A stretch of DNA of 64,000 nt from Mytilus galloprovincialis. Taxonomy: Eukaryota; Mollusca; Bivalvia; Mytilida; Mytilidae. Under the pieces are notes generated by a model. It ran no database searches. It saw only the letters and a program-made list of their open reading frames with translations, and had not been told where the DNA came from. Made by a program: the position numbers and the translations under genes. The stretch covers positions 12,370,441-12,434,440 of the forward strand of contig NC_134838.1 in assembly GCF_965363235.1 (NCBI RefSeq), read 5' to 3'. Below, in pieces: positions 33,001 to 43,087 of the stretch. Position 1 is the first letter of the stretch. Each line of letters begins with the position of its first letter.

Positions 33001-36000
33001 TAAACTCAACATTAACCAAGAAAACAAAACATTGATCAATGAACCATGAAAATGAGGTCAAGGTCAGATGAACCATGCCAGCAGGCAGACATGTACAGCT
33101 AACAATTCTTCAATACAACAAATATAGTTGACTTATTGCTTATAAATTAAGAAAAACAGAGCAAAACACAAACACTTAACACTTAGCAATGGACCGTGAA
33201 AATGAGGTCAAGGTCAAATAAAACCTGCGTAACAGACATATAGATCAAAAAATATTTCCATACACCAAATATAGTTGACCTAATGCATAAAGTATTTGAA
33301 AAATAGACCAAAACTCAAAAACTTAACTTTGACCACTGAACCATGAAAATGAGGTCAAGGTCAGATGACACCTGTCAGTTAGACATGTACACCTTACAAT
33401 CATTCCATACACCAAATATAGAAGACCTATTGCATAAAGTATAAGAAAAACAGACCAAAACACAAAAACTTAACTATAACCACTGAACCATGAAAATGAG
33501 GTCAAGGTCAAATGACACCTGCCATTTGGACATGTACACCTTACAGTCCTTCCATACACCGAATATACTAGCCCTATTGCTTATAGTATCTGAGATATGG
33601 ACTTGACCACCAAAACTTAACCTTGTTCACTGATCCATGAAATGAGGTCGAGGTCAAGTGAAAACTGTCTGACGGGCATGAGGACCTTGCAAGGTACGCA
33701 CATACCAAATATAGTTATCCAATTACTTATAATAAGAGAGAAATTAACATTACAAAAAATCTGAACTTTTTTTTCAAGTAGTCACTGAACCATGAAAATG
33801 AGGTCAAGGACATTGGACATGTGACTGACGGAAAGTTCGTAACATGAGGCATCTATATACAAAGTATGAAGCATACAGGTCTTCTAACTTCTAAAATATA
33901 AAGTTTTTAAGAAGTTAGCTAACGCCGCCGCCGTAGCCGCCGCCGCCGGATCACTATCCCTATGTCGAGCTTTCTGCAACAAAAGTTGCAGGCTCGACAA
34001 AAAGGACGAAAAGACGAACAAGTAATAAAACACTACCGTTTGGTCTCTTCTGCTTCCCTTTTCAATATATCATTAAGAATATTTTCAATTTTTTTTATGG
34101 GATCCGCAAATGTTACATTGATGAGGTTGATCTTGTATCAAATGATACTCTCTCACTTTATTAAAAGAGGGGCGAAAGATACCAGAGGGACAGTCAAACT
34201 CGTAAATCTAAAATAAACTGACAACACCATGGCTTAAAAAGAAAAAAGACAAGCAGACAAATAATAGTACACAAGACACAACATAGAAAACTTAAGACTA
34301 AGCAACACGAACGTCAGTACTTGCCGTCAGATAAGGGTCACGCGAACTTGGTTGACCTTGACTATGATAATTCAAATAAAAAGCGAAATTTTCGTCATAT
34401 ATATCATCCGTATTATAAGTATGCGAACTTAACTAGTTTAAATATATCATCCTTGTGAACCAGATATGTCCACGCAAATCAATTTAACGGATGTCTTACA
34501 ATACATTTACTCAATGAGTTATGATATATAAGCTCTTTTTAAAAGTTAGAAATTTTCAAATAGTTTGGTCTAGAGCATCACTGAAGTGACATTTATTGTC
34601 GGAATGCGCTTCTGTTGCAGGCAAATTGGTACCGTAATGTTATAAGTTTTTTGTTTAAACAAAAGACATATTTACAATACGTTGATTAATGATATAGCAG
34701 CCAAAACAACACACACCCAAATATATCTAGGGATCAACATTGTGTGCTCAACGATAGAAACAGTGTTTATATCATATTTTAAGTTCTGAATTGCCTTGCT
34801 TTGGGATTGCCTAGGTCAGTATCTCAACAACTATGTAATGGTCACGTTTGCTTAAGAACTGTAGAGAACAAACTCGTCTGGAAGGAGTCATCTTATTGTA
34901 GTCTCATTTGCATAAAACTGGAATTTAAAGTATTTTAATTTAGTACCTGTCAGTTTCCTGGTTTGTTTATCAAGAATTAATAATAATAGTTGTTGATATG
35001 AAGAATTTTATTTTCTTGACCTTTAGACTTCTCATACTTATTGCGTTGTGTTCTGTATGCTAACTAATGAATGTCTTCTGGTTTGTATTATGAAGATGCT
35101 TTGTTAATTACGGAGAGTATGGGAGGAATTATTATTTTGTATTTTTATAATTTCAAATTTCATTTATGAGTTCGACAGCCTCCCATGCTACGATTACAAT
35201 GTCTTATATTTATCAAATATTAGTTTTTGTCAACTTGATATGAAGAAAACGGTTTTCCATTTCGAGATTTTTCTGACGATGTTTCCACTGATGAGTCTTA
35301 TGTAGACGAAACGCAAGACTGGCGTATTAAATTATAATCCTGGTACCTTTGATAACTATTTCGACAACATCTTAAACGTTTTTGATTCAATATCATCATT
35401 GCTGTTGGTGTTCGAAATCCTATTGAATTTCAAATTCTATTTCCTTTTGTCAGATGTGCATCCCCTCCTCTCAAATTATTTAATAGAAACTAATTGCTTT
35501 TGCAATGCACGCATACCAAACAACAGCATTTTTAGTTGCAATTACTCTGATTATCCATGTGTAACGATGCTCTGCCAATGAAAATGAAATATCTGTCCTC
35601 ATCATCATTGTCTACTAACCTGGATTGAATTTATCTGTACATGTCTTGTAGCTACCATGTTTGCATTTACAATCTGGGCCCCATCGATCATTTGTAACAA
35701 CAGTATCCTTCATTGGACTGTAAGTAAATAAGTAGAAAATAGATAACAGAAATCTCAAGAAATATTGACAATACTATTGACTACACAAACCACCGCAGGA
35801 ACGATGAAACCGAAATATTTGAAGAAATATTGCTCATCATAGATACCAGGTATAAAATTTTGTGCTCCACTTGCGCGTTGAGAAGATGGGGATGATCTCA
35901 TTAATCTGCAAAATCAAGGTTAAAAACGGTGATGCAGTAAAATGAATTATCAGCAGAAAATAATTGGACACAAATATTTCACAATAACCAATGAGAAGTA

Positions 36001-39000
36001 AAGAATAAACATTACCTTTCATTGAACAACCAAGCAAGAAATTCTTTAGCAGTCCAGTATGAGGAAGGTCCCATATCATCAACCATATCAGCCCATACAA
36101 TGTCTGGTTTATAATTACGTACTAGTTCATACAGGTCTGGCATGGTCTTTGTCTTAAAACACATGAAAGATTGGCTTGATATAACCATAAGTTTTATAAT
36201 TGAAACAAAAAGATTGATATTGACTTTATTAACACACAACGGCTTTTCTTATGTTCGCATTTTAATCTTAATGAGAAAAAAATCGAAGTTATATGATTTA
36301 GGTAGAGAAAGTGAGAAACAATTGACATGCCAGTATGGAAGCATTATTATGAAGCCAATGTTTCAGACTGCAAATTTGTGGAGAGCTTGCCTTTTTCGGT
36401 CCCAGTACTTAAAATCGTATAATAGATTAACAATGAATGAGGTTGTTAAATTTGATTCATGCCTTTTTGTGCTTCCTTGTTACATATTTTTTATAGTGAT
36501 TTTATATAACACAATATTCACTGGTGTACACTTATTTTTTTTACATTTTTGCCTACTATGTCTGTTTGTTTTGTTAACGCATTGTCATTAAAATGGAATT
36601 TGATTCGACTGTCATACAAGTGAGAGGTTTAGCTAGCTATAAAACAGTTCATTCCAAAATTTCCTACATAAGAAAATGCCTGTACCAATTCAGGAATATG
36701 ACAGCTGTTATCCATTCTTTTGATGTGTTTGAGCTTTTGATTTTGCCATTTGATTAGGGACTTTCCGTTTTGAATTTTCCTCGGAGTTCAGTATTTTTAT
36801 GATTTTTCTTTTTGCTGGTAGAAATGCAAATTTGCTTGGTTTAGCAACCCATATAGATGCTATATCTTGCTGAATAGAATATGCACCTACGTTGTATGCA
36901 CTTTATTAACTAACGCTTATTGTATAAAACATCAATCTTATATCCACAAGTCAAACAATACTGGAACATACCTTTACAAAATTCTGGGTGGTGAAATTCG
37001 ACTCCTTATCTTTGAGATAAAGTGGATTAAACCATTCTGATAGACAGTAGTATGTTCCAAACTTTATATCCGTTCTGTTTCGTATCGCTTCAGCCAAATC
37101 GCCTAAAAATAACAAATAAAGTCTTAGTGGCAGCGTAATACTTTATTTTGCACATGAGTTTTCATCTTTAGTGCTATAGTTTACATTTTAAGATTTATAC
37201 TTTACATCTTCAGCGTTGGACTTGACATCTGTATGGGGTTAATATCCCCTAATATACAAATACTCTTTCTACAACAATATGGCTTCTTTTGTGAACACAC
37301 CGGAGATAACTAAGTAAATATCCAGGATTAAGTGATCTACATGTAACTAACGGCTGGGTATTGTTAATTCCATCATATGTGTATTTCAGTGGAACAATGG
37401 GAATTGCAATTCGAGAATCTACATAACACTCCCTGTGGTTGGAGTTACCTTCTTTGAATAAAAAGTTTTGAATAAAGCCACCACTATATAACCTGCATTA
37501 ATGGTATAGTGAATCTAGTAGTTGTATGGTTTGAAAAAATTAGACAAAAACCAAACGACATAAATTTTCAAAAGACATTTATAAATAAATGTATGAAATA
37601 TGGCAATTTCTTCCTCGGCCCGTTTAGAAAATGTTTTGAATGATTTGTTCAAACACTATTACCGTCTATCACTACGGCAGAAACAATAGGATATGCGATT
37701 ATTAAAAGGAGGTTTCCAATCCCGGATAAATTTGGGCTTCCAACCCCCGGCCCCCTTCCCAACTTGATACGCTTCTGCATCTGCAGTACCGAAAGCCGAT
37801 AATAGGGTATGGTATCAAAAATCTGACATCGCCACCAATTTCCTAAATTAAGTCAAAAACAAAAAAAAGATTAAATAAACGCTTTTTATCTTGGATTTAT
37901 ATTCTCGTAATAAAATACAATATCATTCGAATGTGTACTGTTTTTGAACCGAATGCATTTTGATTATATAAAGATTATTTATGGTGCTATTGAAACATTA
38001 ATCAACAACTTTACAGATACCCATTAAATCAAAATATTATTGTCCGCTATATATATATGTTGCTTTTGAAGACTATGCAACTTTGAACATTATGTAAGTT
38101 TTAGTGAAAAAAAATGTATAGAAGGACACCTTCAGCCAAAATGAATAACTTTGTAGTGAAAACGGTGAAGGGAAAACATCTCGGATTATTGTTTGGTTTA
38201 ATTGGAATAGTCCTTTGTCAATGTTATTCCAAACTCATGCTCTTCAAACGGGATTCCTGCGATGTGAAGATACTACTTATGGGATACTAGTATTTTATAG
38301 ATTTATAGAAATGTTTTCTGGTTTTACAATAAGATCCGTTTAAATACCTACCTACAATGTCTCTGTTAGGTCCAACTGCTTTTGCATTCCAGTTAAACGA
38401 ATGAGAGGATGGCCAGTTTGGGAATCCTCCACCATGTTTAGTTGTAAAAACAATATATCTAAAAATTGAAAAAGGGCATTTTTACTTTAGATTTAAACAA
38501 TATAGTATTTCAATCTTTTTTTCAAATTAACGTCCACGACGGATATGTTCCAATTGTCGTTACAACAATGTGGTCCCAATTCCCCCGAATGTGACCTATA
38601 GCGTTAGATTTATCGCCTGGTTTGTTGTTACACAAGTAACACGACTGATGCCACCAGTAGAGCAGGGTCTGTTCAACCTTTTGGAGCACCTGAGATCACC
38701 CCAAATGGTGCTCGTATTGATCAGTCTTTGTTTGCTATGTTGTATCATGTATACTGTTGGTCTTTTTTCTTTTATAGCAATGGCGTTGTCAGTTTTCTAC
38801 CTTAATAATTTGCAGTTTAGTAATAAACAGTAGGAAACTGTAAAAAAAAAATAGTGGATTGCCAATGAAGATCTATGCGCAAAATACCTAAGAACCCATA
38901 AATCGGTTAACAAAAGGTTGAACATTTCAACCGAGATAATTTAATAACGATATTGACTTTAGTCGAGTATATTTCTGTATTTCCCACATTATGAGATTAC

Positions 39001-39354
39001 ATCTTACCCTGCTCCTGATGCTTTAAATATATCTGCCCATTCATCTGGATTGAAAAATTCTGCAGTGAAATCTGCAGCAAAGTCAGCATAGGTAAAATCA
39101 GGTCGGTAATTCCTTTTCATGAAATTTACAATATCTCGATTTGGGTGTTTTGCCTTCCAGTGTGGCCAAAACCATTCAGAGGAGAAACTTGGAACAGCAA
39201 AAACACCCCATGTTATGAAAATTCCAAATTTGGTTTCGTCATACCATTTTGGTAACGGTCTTGAATCCAAAGAGGCCCAATCAGGAGTATATTTTGCACT
39301 ACTACAATGTAATCCTATGCAACAAATGAATATCAACAACCAGTGAATCGCCAT
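30037..39354 (-). CDS. FUCA1-like: Alpha-L-fucosidase-like protein, GH29 (copy 3, minus strand), 8 exons; pocket His replaced by Thr
   Basis: Coding exons in transcript order: 39008-39354, 38352-38458, 36972-37102, 36016-36152, 35620-35717, 31978-32110, 30917-31087, 30037-30298 (all minus strand). They encode 461 aa in frame. Intron 6 starts with GC, as in copy 2. A signal peptide ends at SSA (20). FGIFITWG has Thr48 in place of the family His; the usual His-His-Glu is His-Gly-Gly (124-126). Glu60, the predicted nucleophile Asp217 (WADMVDD), Asp269 (CTDKF) and Glu282 (KWENC) are present. The first exon differs from copy 2 at few residues, and introns 1 and 2 share unique blocks and a retroelement remnant with copy 2, so the pair arose by inverted duplication. 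It is structurally intact; enzyme activity is doubtful for the same reason as copy 2. Confidence 0.95.
32540..32765 (-). repeat. Dispersed repeat family D, reverse copy in intron 5 of copy 3
   Basis: GGAATTTGATGAGACTATCA, ACCATTTTCTACATTTGAAA, CAAGTCAGGAATATGACAGT and GATTATGGACTTTCCGAT. It matches 21120-21345. Confidence 0.8.
32905..34000 (+). repeat. Dispersed repeat family F, full-length copy with AGGTCAAGGTCA units and 3' hairpin
   Basis: It starts ACAAGAGTGCACACGCTGAA and contains six units of about 147 bp, each beginning CCATGAAAATGAGGTCAAGG. It ends in a CCG-rich run and an exact-stem hairpin (33964-33998: GTCGAGC arm, TGCAAC-AAAA-GTTGCA centre, GCTCGAC arm). AGGTCAAGGTCA lies at 33055-33066, 33205-33216, 33352-33363 and 33499-33510, with degenerate versions near 33645 and 33800. 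A second full copy is at 57493-58757. There is no frame. It lies in intron 5 of copy 3. Confidence 0.85.
34150..34320 (-). mobile_element. Penelope-like 3' UTR remnant
   Basis: AGAGGGGCGAAAGATACCAG through AACTGACAACACCATGGCTT to ACACAACATAGAAAACTTAA. It matches 5130-5250 of the larger relic. Fragment only. Confidence 0.75.
35289..35365 (-). repeat. Dispersed repeat family M, reverse fragment
   Basis: CTGATGAGTCTTATGTAGAC, then GGCGTATTAAATTATAATCC and TGGTACCTTTGATAACTATT: the reversed head of the family M variant seen at 781-936. A further head fragment, ATCATAGATACCAGG, is at 35838-35852. Confidence 0.7.
36590..36815 (-). repeat. Dispersed repeat family D, reverse copy in intron 3 of copy 3
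   Basis: ATGGAATTTGATTCGACTGT to TCGGAGTTCAGTATTTTTAT, closely matching 21120-21345 of copy 2. In copy 2 the element is in intron 4, so this is an independent insertion and not shared by descent. Confidence 0.75.
38527..38810 (+). mobile_element. Penelope-like 3' UTR remnant in intron 1 of copy 3
   Basis: GACGGATATGTTCC, ACACAAGTAACACGACTGAT, GGAGCACCTGAGATCACCCC and AGCAATGGCGTTGTCAG follow the family's 3' UTR. It lies 69 bp from exon 2, antisense to the gene, the same place and relative orientation as 17640-17757 in copy 2. It is broken and non-coding. Confidence 0.75.
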
Positions 39355-39392
39355 TTTTTACAATTTAAAAGCTCACATGATTTATCACATGC
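39355..39392 (-). promoter_or_regulatory. Conserved proximal promoter / 5' UTR block of fucosidase copy 3
   Basis: On the minus strand it reads GCATGTGATAAATCATGTGA then GCTTTTAAATTGTAAA before the ATG. TCATGTGA corresponds to 39373-39380. The similarity with copy 2 continues about 120 bp further (TTATTTATCGATTA, TTCTACGCTCTA, AAAAAAGGTAGTA). A CGATATAAAG box lies about 60 bp before the ATG (39412-39421) and could serve as a TATA element; copy 2 has lost it. Confidence 0.6.
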
Positions 39393-39614
39393 AAAACAGT
39401 CCCTTTATATCGTACTACCTTTTTTATTTAAAAATCTATAGAGCGTAGAATTGGTTATATTTCAATCACATTTTTGTACGGGAAGAAACTAATCGATAAA
39501 TAAATGTATTTTAAAATATTTTCCTTAATACAGTTTGATCAAACATTGATAAGTATGTAACATGCAACATGATTCCTTATTTCTAAAGATAATTATAAAG
39601 AAAACCGGAGAAAA

Positions 39615-39722
39615 TTTGGCTTGATATAACCATCATAAGTTTTATAATTGAAACAAAAAGATTGATATTGACTTTATTAACACACTTGGTTGTTCAATGA
39701 AAGGTAATGTTTATTCTTTAAA
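39615..39722. other. Rearranged scrap of fucosidase copy 3 (intron 3 antisense joined to exon 4/intron 4 sense)
   Basis: 39618-39688 repeats the plus-strand sequence of 36172-36238 (TGGCTTGATATAACCAT, AACAAAAAGATTGATATTGA), part of intron 3 of copy 3. Directly after it, TTGGTTGTTCAATGAAAGGT and AATGTTTATTCTTTAA match the end of exon 4 and the start of intron 4 of the same gene, but read on the opposite strand. Two pieces about 200 bp apart in the gene, in opposite orientations, are therefore joined here, 260 bp upstream of that gene's start codon. Confidence 0.8.
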
Positions 39723-40224
39723 GTCATGAGACAAACGCATTCAAATAATATAAATACTAATAATGAATGATTATAATTAAGCTTTATTTATAGTCGACAT
39801 AGTTTAGAACTTGTATTTTATCTGGCAAGACTAAACTGACCGTAACCTTATTTCTATGGTTCATTGGTCAATATTCAATATTCGTAATATGCTTTGATAC
39901 TCTTATCAAATTGGCTCAGTAACACTATTAGGTGTATGGTATTAGCATGATTGTAAAATGTACATGTGCATGTCTGTCTAGCAGGGTTTTATCCGACAGT
40001 GGCCTTATTTTCTGGCTCATTGATAATGTATATGTGATATTTACAGTAAAACCTTCATATTCATACTTTAGACAAAAATCCAATCGTCGAAGAAGGCGAG
40101 ACATGTCAGCGTGTGCACTTTTGGTATAATGATAGCGTGATATTTGTAGAAAATCTTTAAATTACAGACTTCAATCATGTTTCAATCATTGATGCACGCG
40201 AGACATGCCAGCGTGTGATCTCTT

Positions 40225-40420
40225 GGTAAATAGTTATCAAAGGTACCAGGCTTATAATTTAATCATGACGCCAGACGCGCGTTTCGTCTACATAAGACTC
40301 ATCAGTGACGATCAGATCAAAATAGTTATAAAACAAAACAAGTAAAGTTGATGTGCATTGAGGACACAAAATTCCAAAATTTGTGAAAAATACGGCTAAG
40401 GTAATTTATGCCTGGGATAA
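40225..40420 (+). repeat. Dispersed repeat family M, copy
   Basis: AGTTATCAAAGGTACCAGGC, CGCCAGACGCGCGTTTCGTC, ACTCATCAGTGACGATCAGA and a shortened tail. It is followed by partial repeats of GACTTCAATCAT and ACATGTCAGCGT (40080-40510), a small local duplication. Confidence 0.8.
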
Positions 40421-40502
40421 GGTAACTGTTTATGTGATATTTGTAGTAAAATCTTTATAGACTTCAATCATATTTCAATTATTGAAGCACGCAAGACATG
40501 TC

Positions 40503-41330
40503 AGCGTATGTGTGAGCCAAAATTTGATCCTGTGAAAAAAGTTCCAGTGGAACTAATATCACAGGAAATATGTTCTGGGAGAACTTTTTTCACAGATGAT
40601 TTTTATATAATTTGTTCCATCTCTATGAAATAAGTTCCACACTTTACTGTGAAATAAGAACCAGGTTGGTGAAATTTGTTCCTAACCTAGTGAAATAAGT
40701 TCCGGAATTATGAGATTTGTTGCTTACCTGGTGAAATAAATTCTTGGTTTGTGAGATTTGTTCCTCACCTTGTGAAATAAGTTCCTTTTCTGTGAAATAT
40801 GTTTCACTGGTAAAACAAGTTATCTTATATACTGAGTATTTGTCATCAGTGAGCTTAAAGTTATTAGTGCATAATAAAAATAAGTAGTATATTAATAATA
40901 TAATAAGTAAAAAGTGAAATCATCTATTTTGGGTCCTGTGGAATAGGTTTGAGCGGAACTCATTCATTGATTTCTATACAATGTTCTTTTAAAACTAATA
41001 TTACAGGAACTTATTTAACATTTTTTAAAACTCTAAAATTGTATAGTCTAAATACAATCTAATTAAAAACCGATCTCTCATCGCTCCCGTATTCTGATAT
41101 GTCGCGTTGGAGATCGGTTTTTAATTAGATTGGTCTAAATATTATTGGAACAAAATTCATGGAGCTATCATTTTTGATCTGGAACTTATTTCACATTTGG
41201 GCATAAAATTAGTTCTGGAACAAATTTTACATTGCTGGAACATATTTTCCGTGAAATAAATTCCGGCGGAACATATTTCCTATGAACAAATGTCACCGGC
41301 GCCGGAACATGTTTTTTGGTTACATATGCA
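40503..41330. mobile_element. Fold-back element built from GTGAAATAAGTTCC motifs
   Basis: The left half holds many degenerate GTGAAATAAGTTCC or GTGAGATTTGTTCC units at about 25-30 bp spacing (40530-40810). The right half holds the inverse, GGAACTTATTTCAC-like units (41000-41300). The ends are weakly inverted: GTATGTGTGAGCCAAAA at the left against GCATATGTAACCAAAA read from the right. A separate short MITE sits inside the right half. Confidence 0.6.
41055..41132. mobile_element. 78-bp MITE with 23-bp perfect inverted ends and 9-bp target duplication
   Basis: The left end CAATCTAATTAAAAACCGAT followed by CTC is exactly inverted at the right (GAGATCGGTTTTTAATTAGA then TTG). GTCTAAATA flanks it on both sides (41046-41054 and 41133-41141), a 9-bp target duplication. 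Nine-base duplications are typical of Mutator-like (MULE) transposition, which is the likeliest driver. It is inserted in the fold-back element around it. Confidence 0.85.
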
Positions 41331-41610
41331 CTCTTGTTGTACAAGTAGACCCAAAACACGGTTAACAAATCATTCCTTTTTCATTAATCCTTGTACTATT
41401 TTTCCAAAGGAATAAGTGCAGATACATTTTTTCTAGATCGAAACTATTGTAAAATTGCAATTCAATCATACGAATGTAACAATAATAGCTCAAATGACAA
41501 TAAGTAGTATTGAAATTTTGTGTACTATTTGTGTTATTTTGGTTTTATACTCGTGTTCGTTCGTTAACGTTCTTAAATTTCGATTATCATATTTTTATTA
41601 GTGTACAAAT

Positions 41611-42057
41611 AGAACGAAATTCAAAACAGTGTAGCTGTGGCCATTGATTGACACATTAAATTCATCCATTGACTGGGACAATTTACATGAACGTTTATCT
41701 GTAACGACCACTGTTCACGACGTACCTACGATAGACATTTAAACTGTGGGGTCACCAAAGGTTTCTTAACGCCTTTAATTATAAAATAATTCAAAAAATT
41801 AATCAGGAATAACCTTTATGTTTTGATTTATATAATTGATATAAATCAAAACACCGTGTTATTTCTGATTAGTTTTTCGAATTACTTTATTAAGGTGTTG
41901 AGAACCTTTGGTGACCCCATAGTTTAAGTGTCTTTAAAAAGTACATAGTGAGCAGTGGTCGTTACATACAAACGTTCCCCTAAATTGTCCCAGTCAATGG
42001 ATTAATTTAATGTGTCAATCAATGGCCACAGCCACACTGTTTTGAATTTCATTCTAG
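41611..42057. repeat. Long imperfect inverted repeat, about 447 bp, nearly loop-less
   Basis: GAAATTCAAAACAGTGTAGC at the left is inverted at the right as a GTGGCCATTGATTGACACAT-containing arm. Matching blocks continue inward: CATTGACTGGGACAATTTA, TAACGACCACTG, GGGGTCACCAAAGGTT, then the centre TTGATTTATATAATTGATAT near 41835. The arms differ by scattered changes and small gaps. It looks like a palindromic MITE or fold-back element; no clear target duplication was found. Confidence 0.8.
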
Positions 42058-43087
42058 AAATGTTTTGAGAGTGCGGATTGATAGATATAATACCTATTGA
42101 TATTCTTTTTATTACTAAAAATAAAAGAATAAAAAAGGGGGACGGTATATGATTTTAATATAACAACACATTAAAAGGCATCTCTAAAATACAACAAAAT
42201 AACATAAATTCTAATATGTATAGCCTACGTCTCTTAATCAATAAAATATTTGAAAATGATCAGAATTTCCATTTCATTGATAATGTATTCTTTTGGTTTA
42301 TTCTAAAGAAATCGATGCCGAGACAGAAGTAGGCATGATCCTTCTCGAAAACGGCAGCCTGCATGTTTATTTAGAAGAAGGGTACGAGTATTCTTGCTCT
42401 TAAAACCCCGTTTATATCGAATTACCGGTCAAATAAAGTGTTCTCAATATGCCTAGTATTTTTGACCATCAAAACAATTTTGGATTCGTCTACTCAGTCT
42501 CAAAATATTGTCAGACACAAAGACAACCCACGGGCACGGGTACTTGTTTTCTATCCATGACAAGATCTTCTATCCCTATATACTCGTAACATATAGGGAT
42601 ATATAATCAAATTTAAGATCTTATAAATATGTATCGTCCAATATTGGTTTATATCAGTAGGCAAAAGCCAGACTATCCCATCCCGGAATAGAAAATGCCT
42701 GAAATGTTCAGAATACCTTATTACTGTTGACACGACATGTACAATATATTATTTGTAAATACATAAAGCAACTTTCGATTTGACAATAAAATTATACATC
42801 TAGTCGAGTATATAAAAGATCACAATATGGGTTTCACCTGATCTCACCTGTAAAGTTTAAATACTTGATTTCTCGAGCTTGATTTATACGTTATTTTATA
42901 TCAAACAATTTTATTGTTATGACTGTGTGCATTTTAGTGTAGAATTACAACGAAATATTCATGTGAAGTTTTATTGGATTGTTACATGTAATTTATACGT
43001 GTGTATCGGTAATGCTATTTATACTTAAAGATGGTTAATGCTGTTTACAAATAAACGGATCGTGATCATCTTTACATATTCTCAGGG
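42058..43087 (+). other. Upstream region of fucosidase copy 4, no recognised motif block
   Basis: I see no gene, repeat family or copy of the CATGTGATAAATCATGTGAG block found before copies 1-3. It is AT-rich unique-looking sequence up to the start codon at 43088. Copy 4 may therefore be regulated differently. Confidence 0.5.

Noticed and set aside
33964-33998. Hairpin resembling a Helitron 3' end or a transcription terminator
   Set aside because: It is not followed by CTRR, and terminators of that type are bacterial; it is better described as the end of the family F repeat.
35399-35581. Small cysteine-containing frame in intron 5 of copy 3
   Set aside because: It is short, has no homology or conserved partner in copy 2, and lies antisense to an intron.
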